Shown one piece after another: positions 11,020 to 22,400 of a DNA stretch of 31,501 bases. A program made the position numbers and the translations under genes. Positions within the stretch are counted from its first letter, which is position 1. Each line of letters starts with the position of its first letter. Origin of the DNA: Discostella pseudostelligera (lineage: Eukaryota > Bacillariophyta > Thalassiosirophyceae > Thalassiosirales > Thalassiosiraceae); NCBI GenBank assembly GCA_036940085.1, contig JALLBK010000117.1, positions 1 to 31,501 on the forward strand, given 5' to 3'. The notes beneath the pieces are model-generated. The model was given only the letters and a program-made list of their open reading frames with translations, was not told the origin of the DNA and did not search any database.

Positions 11020-12556
11020 TTACTCCGTTGCGATTAAGTATACGGACGGATCGACATAGTCTCGACCCACATAAGACATGACTTTCATATTTCCCTCGAG
11101 CCCAACTGCCTCATCTCCACATATCGTTCCATCCTCTGAGCAGGGAACGTTCTTTTCCGTCCACGAGCCGGGCGTTGCCCAAGATATTTTTTCTGGGAGA
11201 TGATATGGAGTGTGAGTTTGCATGATGCCATGAGTGAATACAATGACATGTGCCAACGATGCATTTCAATTTCAGTATTTGTTCACCTCACCTTCCACTC
11301 CCAGTATGTTCTTGCCCATTTCCACCCTGAAAAATCCTCCCTCTGCCCAGTACGATCCCCAGCTGTTACGTATGATCCAATACTCTTTCCCATCCTCCTC
11401 TTCAACTCCCCAACCCACAATGGAAATGACATGGGTTGTGTCCCGACTGGCAGTATCATCGTCATATATCTTCCCTCCCATGAAATCATGCAATGGTTTG
11501 CCGTTGATATTAGCTGCCACAGGACCACGTGCATATATCTCCATCTTAATTTTGTTGACACGATCTGCACTGTCTTTAGTGGTGTTATGATTGAGTATTC
11601 CATATTCGGCAACGGTAGCGTTGGGGTAATATTTAAGTGCCTTACAATCCCCTCCGTCATCCTGAGAGGAAAATGATGGCGCGTGAGAGATCAAAAATTG
11701 GAAAATGCAATGACTGATAATTCGTGAGAGTCTCACCTTGAATTTACTGCAAGTGCGGCACGTGTTCAAAGCAGAGCATGTCGTATCCACATGTTCGCAA
11801 AAACCCTCCTTGGAGTCCGAGGAGCAAGCGATGTAGGGTTGACATCTGGGAGAGTTAAAATTTGATATGATGATGATGATGATGAAAAAAATGGCAATAC
11901 GAGCACCGAGATATGAACAAACAACAGAAACAATTGAATATCCGGTATCATTCTAATACTCACGTGTCGAACGGAACCGATCCAAATTCATGAATGAATT
12001 GATACGCCCCGGTGACCGAACCGCCATGACAAGAACCCGCCACATCACCACCACAGTTCAACACAAACTGTATGCTCAGATTAATATCCTCGGCTGCACA
12101 ATTTCTTGCAATTTTAATTCGATCGGCAAGAGAGGATAGGGCGGCATGTGCCCAACATGACCCGCAGTATTGGGGGATATGTTGATTAAGTTGTTTGGTG
12201 AGGCAGCTGGTGCCGTTAATGTCATTCCAGTTCCACTCGACTGGGAGATCGGCTTTGGTCATATAGCTGTTATGTGGGGAGAGATATAGCGAGAGAGAAT
12301 CAGCTAATATAGATGATATTGGTATATGCAAGCAATTCTTAACCTCATACTCATACGGCGCCGTCGCCGACCCGACGCCTAAGTATCGACACTGACGCCG
12401 ACGACGCAAAAATCACCTGTGTGGGAGAGGGCTGAGGACGTGACTTGGCTTCGTATGGCCTGGTAGGACAACGTATTCGTTGAATGGATCCGCTCGTACT
12501 GTCATGGCCGAGACGAGGACCAGGGCTGGTATTAGTCGTCGTTTCGGATTCGCCAT
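11020..12556 (-). CDS. Cathepsin X/Z-type papain-family cysteine peptidase
   Basis: 364 residues from exons 12417..12556, 11964..12266, 11737..11845, 11292..11661 and 11020..11192; intron phases 2, 2, 0 and 1 all match. Signal peptide (residues ~7-23, ALVLVSAMTVRA), very short propeptide, then ADLPVEWNWNDINGTS. The family signature NQHIPQYCGSCWAHA holds the catalytic Cys. The HIP insertion before it is diagnostic for cathepsin X/Z, a lysosomal carboxypeptidase. Catalytic His is in THVISIVGWG and Asn in RNSWGSYW. The Cys-rich segment TCQPYIAC...CRTCSKF matches the family pattern. The C-terminal exon adds roughly 45 residues beyond the usual end, with two further Cys. Expected in lysosome/vacuole or secreted. 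The 3' end faces the LNR gene with 95 bp between. Confidence 0.92.
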
Positions 12557-12647
12557 GGTGATAAGTAGAGTATCTAGTGAGCGACGATATGAAGGTGTTG
12601 CTGCTTATGATTTGGTATTACGGTGCATTTTTTGGTCGATTCGAAAG

Positions 12648-12680
12648 ATTTTGGTACGGATCTTACTATTTTGGTACGGA
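12648..12680 (+). repeat. Direct repeat of ATTTTGGTACGGA
   Basis: Two identical 13-bp copies with starts 20 bp apart, in the divergent promoter region between the cathepsin and SPFH genes. They could be paired factor sites or a simple duplication. Confidence 0.6.
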
Positions 12681-12763
12681 GCAAGATTTTGGAAGGGTTC
12701 GTGTGGTTTCGGATCGATTTGGAGCTATCGTAGGCTTTTCCGCCAACATAAATGCAACGAAGT

Positions 12764-12808
12764 GCACCAACACACCAACACCAACACCAACACCAAGCAA
12801 CACCAACC
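12764..12808 (+). repeat. CACCAA-type simple tandem repeat
   Basis: Imperfect repetition of ACCAAC/CACCAA units about 100 bp before the SPFH start codon. This is low-complexity DNA, not coding. Confidence 0.65.
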
Positions 12809-12907
12809 ATGGCCAATACTGGCAATGGAATTGGAAATGGCAATGACAATTGCGACGTATTGATTGACTCTTCATAACTACCTACTGCTCTCCGAAATAT
12901 ATACTCG

Positions 12908-14670
12908 ATGTCGACGATAAATTATCATCACTCGAAGTTGGTCCAAAGGAAAATCTTCTCTCCTGCCGATGCCGACCGGGCCTTCGCCAATGTTACCGTC
13001 AATACTGAGGAAGGTGAGTTGGCCGGCGGCGACGTCCGACGTCGATGTTGCGATGACTGGAGAATTGGAACATGCTGTTGATCATATTATTGCGTACTTA
13101 ATTCATTTCTACCAACCTGATATTCTCTTTCTATCAAAAAGGTGTCACTGAAATTCCGATCATCTTGGTAAGTTCCTCTGACATATGTCTACGTCATTGC
13201 TCATCGCTCATCCCTAAGGTAGTATAGCACTTAACTCCTTTGTCGTCGTTTATTTTAGATTCCACGGTCTCGCCTTCCTTTTCGCTGTGCAATCACTGTA
13301 CCCTCGGGTCCATTGGTTATGTGGCAGAAATGGTAATATGATAGTGTGTATTTGTCACAATGTTTCTCGAGGAGGTTTGTTTCATTCTCGTCACATTGTT
13401 TGTCTACAATCATGCACCATACTTTAGGCACAGAAACATGGGATTATTGCCTCCGGGCATGATGTGGTTTTGGCCCGGCTGGTGTAGAATTAGCCACATG
13501 TAAGTATCAACAAACGTGCTAAGTGCTAAACCGGAACTACCTCGGCGACATTGATACTGATGCGGCTTATTTTCCTTTTGATTCATCGCAGAGTGACCCG
13601 TGCCTCCATCACATACATTGCTCCGACAAGAAATTGCCCTACATCTGACAATGGTAAGTATTACTTCTGCAGATTTTACAAGTGCTATTTTCCATTTCCG
13701 ATCAAAACTAATGAGCATGTACCTGCCGGGCTTCGTTGGACAGTATTGGTCGATGTCGACTTGTCATTAACGTTCCGTATCGGACCTGATTCCGAAGACG
13801 TCTCGAATTTCATTTACAAATTAGGTGCACATCGATTCGATGAACTGTTAACGGCTGAGGTGGAGCAAGCAATCCGAGCATTGGTGTACAGCACAACACA
13901 TGACCGAGTAAACGATTTGCGTGAGGAGTTTGCGACATCTATGCTGTCAACGTTGAGTTCCAAATTTGCCGTGTACGGTGTGACCATTCTCAATGCAATG
14001 ATTACGAATGTCATATTACCTCCCGACATTCAGAATCAATTGGAGAGAACAACTGTGCTGCAATTAGAAATGGCAGAGCAGGAGAAGATTCATGAAAATC
14101 GTATTCGAGCATTAGAGGACGAAGCGGCACGATCGATTGAAACAATACGCATCTCTAATCGACGGAAATTGCAAGAAATTGAGGAACAGATGAAACGGAA
14201 TGATATTGAACGCCTCGAGATGGAGGAAGCTGCTCGTAGTAGAGCGAAACTTGAAGAAATCAAGGCCATGGCCGATGCGGATGTTGCACTCAAAAAGATT
14301 ATCGGGGATGCAAATTTGGAAAAGGTCAAAGCGAGACAGCGAGCGGAGGCAGCGTTGAAGAAATCTCACCTTCAATGCCAAACAATGCAGATCGAGGCTG
14401 AAACGAAGGCAAAAATTGAATTGAAGAAGTCTGAGGCAGAGCTTGCTGTTGCGGAGAGCAAGGCAGTGAGTATTGAGCGATTGCATTGTGTGCAAGTGTT
14501 TCTTGTTTGTTTGATTTCATTTAATCGAGTCTTAATGATGCGACCTCATCCCGCCTCTTCAGGCGGCGATGATCCTCAGGGCAGAAGTAGCTGGGTTGAA
14601 TGGCAGGAAATTATTAATGTCTGGCGACGGTGCAGAGTCGCTTCGTTCTGCACTTGTTCCTCGTGTGTAA
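12908..14670 (+). CDS. SPFH/Band-7 domain protein with long coiled coil
   Basis: 389 residues from seven exons: 12908..13013, 13142..13167, 13259..13332, 13428..13499, 13592..13653, 13744..14465 and 14563..14670. Phases 1, 0, 2, 2, 1 and 0 all match. The SPFH core runs from about residue 60 to 195, with VLVDVDLSLTFRIGP, YKLGAHRFDELL and VYGVTILNAMITNVILPP. After it comes a charged coiled coil of about 150 residues rich in Glu, Lys and Ala, ending SLRSALVPRV. SPFH proteins form membrane-linked oligomeric rings or microdomain scaffolds. No transmembrane segment or signal peptide is visible, so membrane contact, if any, would be peripheral. The start in exon 1 (12908) is the first ATG that stays in frame through the small exons. 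The exact family member is not identified. Confidence 0.85.
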
Positions 14671-14791
14671 TTTTTGTTCGGTGCCTGTTCAAATAGAAAT
14701 TATCTTGTCGATATAGATGATAATTGATGGTTAGTGCAGTAGTCATGTAAGACAAGCATCTAACGTATTACTATGAAATAATTTGTACCAT

Positions 14792-15754
14792 CTACCCCTG
14801 CAGCATAATCATCGCCATGGCAACACTCGACCGAATTATATCCCCCGACGATACTATAATCTCATCCAATTCATCAGTCGTGGGCATTCCACGTTCTGAA
14901 ATCGCCCCACCCGCCAAACTTGCCCAAAATGCCGCACCCACTATCAAAAATGCAATGGGAAAAGTAATACTCGGTGTCAAATACCATGGTGCCTTCTGTC
15001 CCGTCTCACCCTCGAACAAACCAAAGAAGTATGATCCTTTGATTTTATCAATCCAATATTCCACTCCCTCTTTTTCTGCGGGGGCATTCATGGCCTTTTC
15101 GCGCATACGTTGTTCATAGGCTGCGGCAATGGCACCGGGTGTACGTGGTCGGGAGACTGGTCCATCCAACATGGCATCCAAACCGGAGGCATCCGAACCG
15201 GAGAGGCCACCTCCATCGACATTTTCTTCGACCATGATTACCTCCAAATCAATTTGTATCTGTGCATTTGGTGGAACAAATGGAGGTACACCCGCAGCAC
15301 CATAGGTCAATGCTGGATCTGAAATTACAATTGTCGCTCGCTCTCCCTCACGCATGGTACGAATTGCCGCGTCCCAACCACGGATCATGGTTCCATCACA
15401 TGCCACAATACGCTGTCGATCGGAACGGGCAAATGACACATCAGAACCGGAGGCAGTGCAAAAATATTTTACAATGACGACATCGCCAGCACGGATGGCG
15501 CGGCCGGAGCCTGCGACGGTGGTGGTTTTGGAGATGCCCACGGGCGGCGTTGGAGTAGTAGTTGAAGATGCAGTCGTTGGTAACTCTGCCGCGGTAGAAT
15601 ATCGGGCAGTTGTTGGAATTCCAACATGACGCGCATTTGATATCAGATGACTAGATGGAGGAGAAAAGGCGTCTGTGGAGCTCCATGCTAGGAGCACTGC
15701 CAGTAGTAACGGGGCGAGGGCGGAAACCATGGTCACGGAGTTTGAATGGTGCAT
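14792..15754 (-). CDS. Plastid-targeted FKBP-type peptidyl-prolyl cis-trans isomerase with C-terminal membrane span
   Basis: Intronless, 320 residues from the ATG at 15754; a second ATG at 15730 would shorten it by 8. The start region is a signal peptide (LAPLLLAVLLAW) ending in STDAF-SPP. That 'AF' junction is typical of bipartite plastid presequences in diatoms, so import into the secondary plastid is likely. The FKBP domain spans about 80-180 (RAGDVVIVKYFC, IRGWDAAIRTMREGE, TYGAAGVPPFVPPNA), with the hydrophobic pocket residues largely kept. A linker and one hydrophobic span (FPIAFLIVGAAFWASLAGGA, about 260-285) suggest anchoring in an inner plastid or thylakoid membrane. Three CACGTG boxes lie just upstream. 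The 3' end converges on the SPFH gene with 121 bp between. Confidence 0.88.
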   Translation of the reverse strand: MHHSNSVTMVSALAPLLLAVLLAWSSTDAFSPPSSHLISNARHVGIPTTARYSTAAELPTTASSTTTPTPPVGISKTTTVAGSGRAIRAGDVVIVKYFCTASGSDVSFARSDRQRIVACDGTMIRGWDAAIRTMREGERATIVISDPALTYGAAGVPPFVPPNAQIQIDLEVIMVEENVDGGGLSGSDASGLDAMLDGPVSRPRTPGAIAAAYEQRMREKAMNAPAEKEGVEYWIDKIKGSYFFGLFEGETGQKAPWYLTPSITFPIAFLIVGAAFWASLAGGAISERGMPTTDELDEIIVSSGDIIRSSVAMAMIMLQG

Positions 15755-15800
15755 CGACGATGACGATGTTGAACTCAAAGATTTGGCGGGAGAGCCAAAA

Positions 15801-15851
15801 CACGTGGAATGAATAACACGTGGCATCAGGATGCAAAAAAAATCCACGTGG
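15801..15851. promoter_or_regulatory. Triple G-box (CACGTG) cluster upstream of the plastid FKBP
   Basis: CACGTGG at 15801-15807 and 15817-15823, and the palindrome CCACGTGG at 15844-15851, all within 100 bp of the FKBP start. CACGTG is the classic target of bZIP and bHLH factors in other eukaryotes. A similar cluster lies at 28604-28743. Confidence 0.6.
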
Positions 15852-16239
15852 AACTAATGTAATCTTCACTAACAAATCACATCATGAGACTCCCCTCCCC
15901 ATACATACATCGCACCTAGCTTCGCAGCAGAAGAGGAGAAGTTGGTGACGACACAACACAACATGCCGCCATGACATCATGACGGACGGACTGTAGCATA
16001 TTGTTAGCCATGCGGAGGGTGGCACCGTCGCTTTGACACCCTAAAGCTCTGTATGTAGTAGTAAGCGATAATAACCTATACCTAAACCATGTTGCGACTG
16101 CGACTCGACGCTGCAGTGTTTCTGTTGCCGATCTCCCACATCTCTTCGGTGCCCATCGACGATAGTCGGGGAGCATCGATCAAGATCAATGCCCAGCCAT
16201 AGTTTTGACCGATAACACCACAACAACATCGATAACACG
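15852..16239. other. Intergenic, nothing recognised
   Basis: Short frames on both strands show no family resemblance and no splice partners. No RNA gene was recognised. Confidence 0.4.
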
Positions 16240-16939
16240 ATGGCGAGGAAGAGGGGGAAATCAAAGAAGCGACAGAATTACGCCGATGATGATCGCATGC
16301 GCGATGCAGTCAAACGGTGGTTTGATCAGCAAAAGCAAACGGTGCCCACTGATAAACCTTGGCGGACAAGGGCGCAAATCGCCAAAGAGTATAATGTCAG
16401 TGAATCTACACTTGAGAAATATACTTGTCTAGACTCTAGCAAGAGACGAAACCTGGGGCAGTCGGGTGGTACGAAAAAAATCGTGTCAGACAATAATATC
16501 AAAATCGTCACCCAATTTGCTATCCAACAGTATCCAACTTCATCAAGCAAATGATGGGCAACGAGTGGCGAAAATAATTCACAAACTTCTTGAACTTGAG
16601 CCTCAGGTGACGAAAAAGCAGGCTACCGGATTTTATCATAATACATTCAAGAAACAACTAAAAGATTTGCTCGAGGAGGCAGACAAGAAAAATGTCGCAA
16701 ATATACTATATGATTTAGCCACTACTACCTCCACAACTATTGATGTCGCTCCTGCCGTCGATGTTGCAACCATAACCGGCAACATAACCGCCACCGAGAA
16801 GGAGACTACTTCCAACAAGCTGGTATCAGGTTCTGAGAGAGAGCAAGGAGGTTGTTTTATGATTAAAGGCAGTGCAGGATCACTTTATCGGTTGCAAGTG
16901 GTACTATCAAACTGGTATCAGGTTCTTACAGAGCAATGA
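16240..16939 (+). pseudogene. Broken HTH, transposase-like remnant
   Basis: A start at 16240 encodes a basic N terminus and a helix-turn-helix-like stretch (WRTRAQIAKEYNVSESTLEKY, about residues 41-61), reminiscent of the psq/CENP-B type N termini of pogo-like transposases. This frame stops at 16554. Similar-looking sequence goes on in another frame (16466..16939), with KIIHKLLELEP and VTKKQATGFYHNTFKK, the latter like the KQA-type helix common in such proteins. The change of frame near 16510-16555 points to a frameshift. There is no DDE catalytic domain and no terminal inverted repeats were seen, so it would be a 5' fragment. The assignment is by motif feel only; a degenerate host DNA-binding gene is possible. 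Confidence 0.4.
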
Positions 16940-17040
16940 GTGTGACGTTTATGAAGGCAGTGCAGGACTACTTCGGTTATTCTCCTAGTGTTCTACAACA
17001 AGCNCTAGTGTTCTACAACAAGCTGGTATCGGGCTCCTCA
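16812..17040 (+). repeat. Degenerate ~100-bp repeat cluster containing CTGGTATCAGGTTCT
   Basis: CTGGTATCAGGTTCT starts near 16821 and again near 16912. A third form, CTGGTATCGGGCTCC, starts at 17023. GGCAGTGCAGGA follows the first two. On the minus strand each copy encodes EPDTSL, the last residues of the membrane protein ending at 17013, so the first two may be decayed copies of that gene's 3' end. Confidence 0.55.
16985..17023. other. Assembly join: single N between identical 19-bp sequences
   Basis: CTAGTGTTCTACAACAAGC at 16985-17003 is repeated exactly at 17005-17023, with one undetermined base at 17004 between. This is what two overlapping contigs placed end to end would look like. The true genome probably has one copy. 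Confidence 0.75.
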
Positions 17041-19131
17041 TGCAAATATGAAAACCCGACATCTAGCCCAGTATCTCGTTTCGGAGGGCGTTTGACTGGA
17101 TACAACGCCGCTCGAAATGTAAGCATGAGCATTGCAAATATGGCGAGGAGTAAGCAAGTTGGAAAGAGCCAATCAAGTCCTTCAACGCCATCGACACATA
17201 TTGCTTCATGTACAATTACTGTGTAGATGGGATTAAATGTCTTGCATTCCATGATATCCCTAACATCCGTCCAATCATTGCTCAAAGCCTGTGATGAATT
17301 GTGCAGGAGTTCGGCACCTCTTTGTAAATCAGTAGCTTGGGATTCAGTGAGGCCACACTGGCTCTCGAGAGTATCGATCGGTTGGTTCATAATTAACATA
17401 GTCATGCTTTGCAACTCGTTCAGCATTTCATTGATCTTCACTGTCGTGTTCGCCAGTTCTGCATCATTCGGCTTAATGTTACATCCCTTCATGAAGGTAG
17501 ATACATTGCGTTAGGCATTGAAAGAGTAATAGGATACAACATGGAATGATGGAGACAAACTCACAGTAATCCAATACACCATGTACTGGAATATCATATT
17601 TGGAAGACGGTTCTTGTACCTGTGACGTTGAATCCAATAGCAATCAATTGAGTTGGTGACAGCTGTGTTGCAGATGAGGCACTGCAGAGTACTTACTGAG
17701 CAAGGATCCATTGCATGTTCTGATCGGGATCGACACAGAAATCCGAGGCGGCGAGAGCCGAGGCAAGGAAGAGGAGCGCGAATATCCAGAATAATATCAA
17801 TAAGAACACGAATGTTGGCCATATGATCGCATACCTATGTAATGAGGGACGTATATGATTAGACCCGACAATTCACAAACATGAACGGAATCAACAACGT
17901 AAACATACTCACGTTGTTAGCTTTGTGCAGCGGTTAGTTTCTCCCATTGCTGAAAAACATGTCACCACAAGCATAGCGACAACCAACACGCCAATGATGA
18001 TTGATATGGCTATTGATATGTCGAAGGCAATGTTTGACTAAATGACAAATACGCGAATGTAAGTGAACGAATGTGCCGCCACCACGGATCGGATGGAAAC
18101 AATTGTGATGAATTATTACCTTTCTCATCTCTTCGCTCATATGGTTTGTGGCGGCAATTAGTTCGGATGATCCATCGATAATTTTGGTAGCATCGTCATC
18201 CACCATTTGATCGATGGTTTGGAGCTGGCTTTCAAAATCATTGACACTTTTTCGTATCAGATTCGGAACAAATCCTTCCCCGTTGCAGAACTCTCCGCCT
18301 ACGCTAGTCTTGGTGTCATTGAGACTGGAGATAAGATGATCCTTGTCGTGAAGCACAGTGTTCGATATGTTCGTTGCGCGATATGCAGTTCTTTGGATAA
18401 GCTTGGAATGCAATAGCAAGATGAGACTCGCGGACCAAAGAATTTGCCTCGTCATAATCATCTTAAGAGAGGTTAAAGAGAAGCCTTACCTCTAGTCCGT
18501 AACTGGTATTCTCCAATGACTTCCTTAACATTGCCATACCCTTCAAATAAAATAGAGCACCGCAAACAATGACACATAGCCCACTAATGAAAAACGTACT
18601 CCTGACGGCAATTACTTTCCTCTTAAACTTCTTCTCCGTTAGAGCGATTTTCGAATCATTCTCGGTAGCTTGCCTGCTGATGAAGGGACTAGATATATCT
18701 GAACCTATCAGGCTTTCAGATTCTGTGTCTGATGCGAACGAAGGCTCTTCCTCGATAACAGATAATTTCCCGACATCTCTTGGTGACGATGCTGCTGATG
18801 ATGAAATGTCGTAGTCCGGGTGATATAATTTCCCGGCCAAAAATCCTACCTTCCTTGGACCAGCAACTTTGAAGCCAATTATAACCATAAACCAAACTAA
18901 GGCTATTGCAAATATGAGCATCGCAGCTGCACAACATCCAACAATGTAACTCTCGGTCGAAGTGCCCGTGATCAATACCTCGATGTTGTTGGTGTGCCCA
19001 AAGCGAGTGAACTTGTGCAACAGCTCGGTGTCACGCGACGGTGTGTACGGCTCCGGGACATAAGATGTGGCATTGTAACCATCGAGGGGGGAGGATATCT
19101 TTACCATTGGAGAAGAGAGGATCGTGGCCAT
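17013..19131 (-). CDS. Five-span membrane protein, prominin/tweety-like topology
   Basis: 571 residues from exons 18490..19131, 18120..18401, 17913..18037, 17697..17834, 17565..17619 and 17013..17486; phases 0, 0, 2, 2 and 0 match. Five hydrophobic spans are visible: TM1 about residues 62-87 (CCAAAMLIFAIALVWFMVII), TM2 about 183-203, TM3 about 312-335, TM4 about 352-376 and TM5 about 525-545. A Ser/Glu-rich loop of about 95 residues joins TM1 and TM2. Helical loops with paired Cys lie after TM2 and TM4, the latter starting at DFCVDPDQN. This order (outer N terminus, five spans, two large outer loops) is that of prominin and tweety proteins, which shape membrane protrusions or act as anion channels. 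Sequence identity to either is not claimed. The stop codon falls in the suspected assembly join, so the last few residues deserve care. Confidence 0.75.
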
Positions 19132-19449
19132 GGTTGGAGTGCATGAGAGGTATTTTTCAATTGCCTTGGGTGGGTGTTGCGAATCGTACTGTTGTTGCAG
19201 CGGCCGCGTCGTCGTCGATCCTCTCTCTTTATGTCACTGGTGATAAATTTTCGGCGGTCATTTCTACATAGGAATCGATCACATCGTCGCCAAATAAAAG
19301 CGACAGAAGTGACATAAAAGAGAGTCAGCATGATCGATGAGAGTGCTTCTCCACGGATTTGAAGCCCAAAACAGAATCGAAAGTTGACCAGGGACTTACT
19401 ATTAATCCTACTTCGTTTCCTCGCCCTCGTTCCCTCCGCCTGTTCCGCC
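19132..19449. other. Intergenic between RecQ 3' end and membrane-protein start
   Basis: 318 bp; the promoter of the membrane-protein gene should lie here. No repeat, RNA or coding signal was recognised. Confidence 0.4.
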
Positions 19450-22400
19450 TTAGAAGTATGACGACTTTTTAGACTTCAATTTGGATCCAGGCTTTGCAAC
19501 ATTGATGAACGCGTTGGGCTTCTCCACTGCATCTGCCGGAAGATTCGGCTTCGTGCTTGGTTTGACCGTAGGAAGCTGAATGGCAGCATAATCGATATCA
19601 TCGTCAAACTCGTTATCACTGTCTTGTACATCAATTAGGATTGGTTTATTCTCTGTGTCGTTCCTTTCCACAGCCATCTTTAGTTTCTTTTTCGGACGGT
19701 TCTGAATGTAATGTTGTAGATTTTCCTGCTCGATATACGCATTGATGGTTTTGATGAGACGCTCTCCATACTGCTTTTGAACATTCTCTGGTAGCTCGCA
19801 GTCGGCAAGCTCCTCTAACTTTGTTGGGACTTGTGTGGCTACAATGCCCATCTTTTGGTTGGACATGATGTTCCAATCTGAAGATTATGAAAATGGTTTG
19901 AATTGAATGCGGTTAGAAAAGGCTCAAGAACCAAGAACAGTGACAAGCAAGAAACAAGAACTCACAGAAGACTTTGTTCCCGTTCATTTGTTCCTGGAAA
20001 AGACAGCAATAAAAATTGAAGGTTATGAGTAAATGCGTGGTTATACGATAACAAAAAGCAAGTTCGAACCCACCTCTTCAGCCCACATTGTAACAAGTTT
20101 CTTGATTCTCGCGAGAAGAACCTCGGTATGCTCCTTGGGAAGGATTGTCTCTTCGATGGGTCGTTTTGCTCCTATTTCTCGATCATAGGATACATCAGAG
20201 TCGGGGAACTCATGTGGCACATCATTGGGAACTTCGCTCTTCATCGTGTTCGTGCCCTTCCTCTCCTCCTTTGGAACCTTGTATGAGTCCTTTTTGCTTT
20301 TCCGCTTGTCGTTGTCCTGATTGGACACGGTATCCTTACTCGATTTTGGAGGTTTCTTCTTGCTATCGTTTTGCTCAGGTGCTTTCTTGGCAGCAAACCG
20401 GACGAAAAACTTGTGTTGACCAGACACAAGGGCGTGGGCCTTTGGCCCTGGTCTGACGTAATCAGCGGCGAATCCAGCCCCTGTCTCCTCTGATATTTCC
20501 TCAACGATATTTTCAAACACCATTGAATGAGCAATAGTATCGACTTCATGTTTGGAGTACTTCGATCCATTTCCGTATCCGGTAAGGGTATCAGTATTCA
20601 GAAATTTGGTATGACTCTTGGCCTTCGTGCCGCGCCAGAGTTCGGAAAGCGTGAGAAGTGTAACGCCTCGACCATTCTTTTGTGTTTCAAGGCATGACAG
20701 CAGTCCTAGAATCTCTCTCGCCACGCCAGTCATGTCTCGTTTGTCGACGATATTTCCACTTCGACAGTTATCGCAAGTCTCATTGCACTTCGACTTATCA
20801 AACAGCTCACCGAAGAACTGAAGTTGAAGCGTCCGTCTACATTCAAATGCATCTTCGCAATAACGAAGACAGGTGTAGAGGTGATCGATTTTTCGCATTG
20901 TTGAACGGCTGTTGCTATTGCCACTAGATTTTCGGATCATGAATTCCAACGTTTTCTTATCCTTGTACTGATAAAAGAGGATGCAATCAGCTTTGCTCCC
21001 ATCACGTCCAGCGCGACCGCTCTCCTGGTGGGAGGTTATGAGAGAGGAACAAATTTTCAGGTTCAGCAATTGGGTCGGCAAAATATGACGAGCTTTTACT
21101 TCATAGAGTGCACTTACCTGGTAGTAGTGTGTAATAGACTTCGGCATCGAGTAGTGCATAACGTATCGAACATCGGGCTTGTCTATCCCCATTCCAAAGG
21201 CAATTGTTGCACAGAGGACGCTAATTCGCCCCAAACTCCATTCGCGATGACGTCGGGTCTTCTCATGAGGGTCCAACTCTGCATGATAAAAAGATACCCT
21301 TACATCACGAAAGCCTTTCTCTCGGAGCTTTTGGTTCAGCTTATCGCTCAAGTTTTCACAGTCCTTGCGACTAAGGCAGTAGATCACTCCTGAATCGGTT
21401 CGCCGTTTTCTGCAAGCAATGAAAAAGGCAACAATGGAGGGTTGGTATTAAGATTCATCAATTGTGTCCAAAGTTGGAAGTGCAAGATAAAGACACACTC
21501 ACGCAATGTAGTCAGCAATTATGTCGATAGTCTTCGAATCCTTACGGCGTACTTCATAATGCAAGTTGGGTCGGTTAAATGATGATCGGTAGGTGTATGG
21601 ATTGGTCATTCCCAATGCCCGGATGGAGTCATTCACCACCTTTTGGTCGGCAGTGGCCGTCAGTGCCATGAGAGGAATATTTGGGTAATCTCTGCGAAGA
21701 CAGCGCAAGTTGTTGTAGTCTGGTCGGAAGTCATGTCCCCTGATTGGTAATGAAAAATAGAGAACAATGATGTTAGGATGATGAAAGCCAACACCAACTC
21801 GTCGGCAGATGGATGCTTACCAATCAGACAAACAATGAGCTTCATCCACAACAAATCGACTAATCAGCCCTCGATCACTCAACGTCTTGAAGATCCCCTT
21901 GATCATACTCGAATGGGACAGTTTCTCGGGAGTAATGTACAACAGCTTGATTCCACCATGGGCCGGTGGATTTCTAAGTTTGTTGATAATCACTTGTTGT
22001 TCTCCCTCCCAAGATTGCATCGAGTTCAAGAAGACTGATTCAACACCTAGCTTTGTCATGGATTGGACTTGATCCTCAATCAATGAAAGAAGTGGGGATA
22101 TGACGACGGATATGCCAGGGCAACACCATGCCGGAAGCTGATAGCACAAACTTTTACCACCCCCGGTGGGCATCAACACGAACACATCCCGACCAAGCAT
22201 AGCATTTTCAATGACATCCTTCTGTCCGGGCCGGAAACCAGTATGTCCAAAGACTCGACGAACTTCGGCAAATATTTCTTTTGTTTCACCAGCGCTACCA
22301 CCACCAATTCGTCCAACGCAAATAGTACCGACGCCATCAAATGCATTGCCCGAATTACCGTCGACCCACTCAAAGAAATCACACTTCTCTTCATCAGGCA

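Larger units (their letters stand above)
12557..12907. promoter_or_regulatory. Bidirectional upstream region, cathepsin (-) / SPFH (+)
   Basis: 351 bp between two divergent start codons. It is repeat-rich. ATTTTGGTACGGA occurs at 12648-12660 and again at 12668-12680 (20-bp spacing), with looser TTTGGT copies before them, and a CACCAA-rich tract follows. Short open frames here are by-products of these repeats. Confidence 0.45.

Noticed and set aside
11200..11676. 158-codon plus-strand frame
   Set aside because: It lies opposite cathepsin exons that hold the catalytic His and Asn.
12764..12808. CRISPR-like or satellite array
   Set aside because: Units are only about 6 bp with no spacers; it is a simple repeat.
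12480..12863. 127-codon plus-strand frame over the cathepsin signal-peptide exon
   Set aside because: It is low-complexity and repeat-derived, and conflicts with a well-supported minus-strand exon.
14112..14495. 127-codon minus-strand frame
   Set aside because: It is the antisense of the SPFH coiled coil, and the sense frame has clear family motifs.
21025..21117. Reading through 21025-21117 as RecQ coding sequence
   Set aside because: The stretch is open but splits HYYQ from ESGRAGRDG, has GTAAG and CAG borders, and removing it restores the canonical helicase motif.
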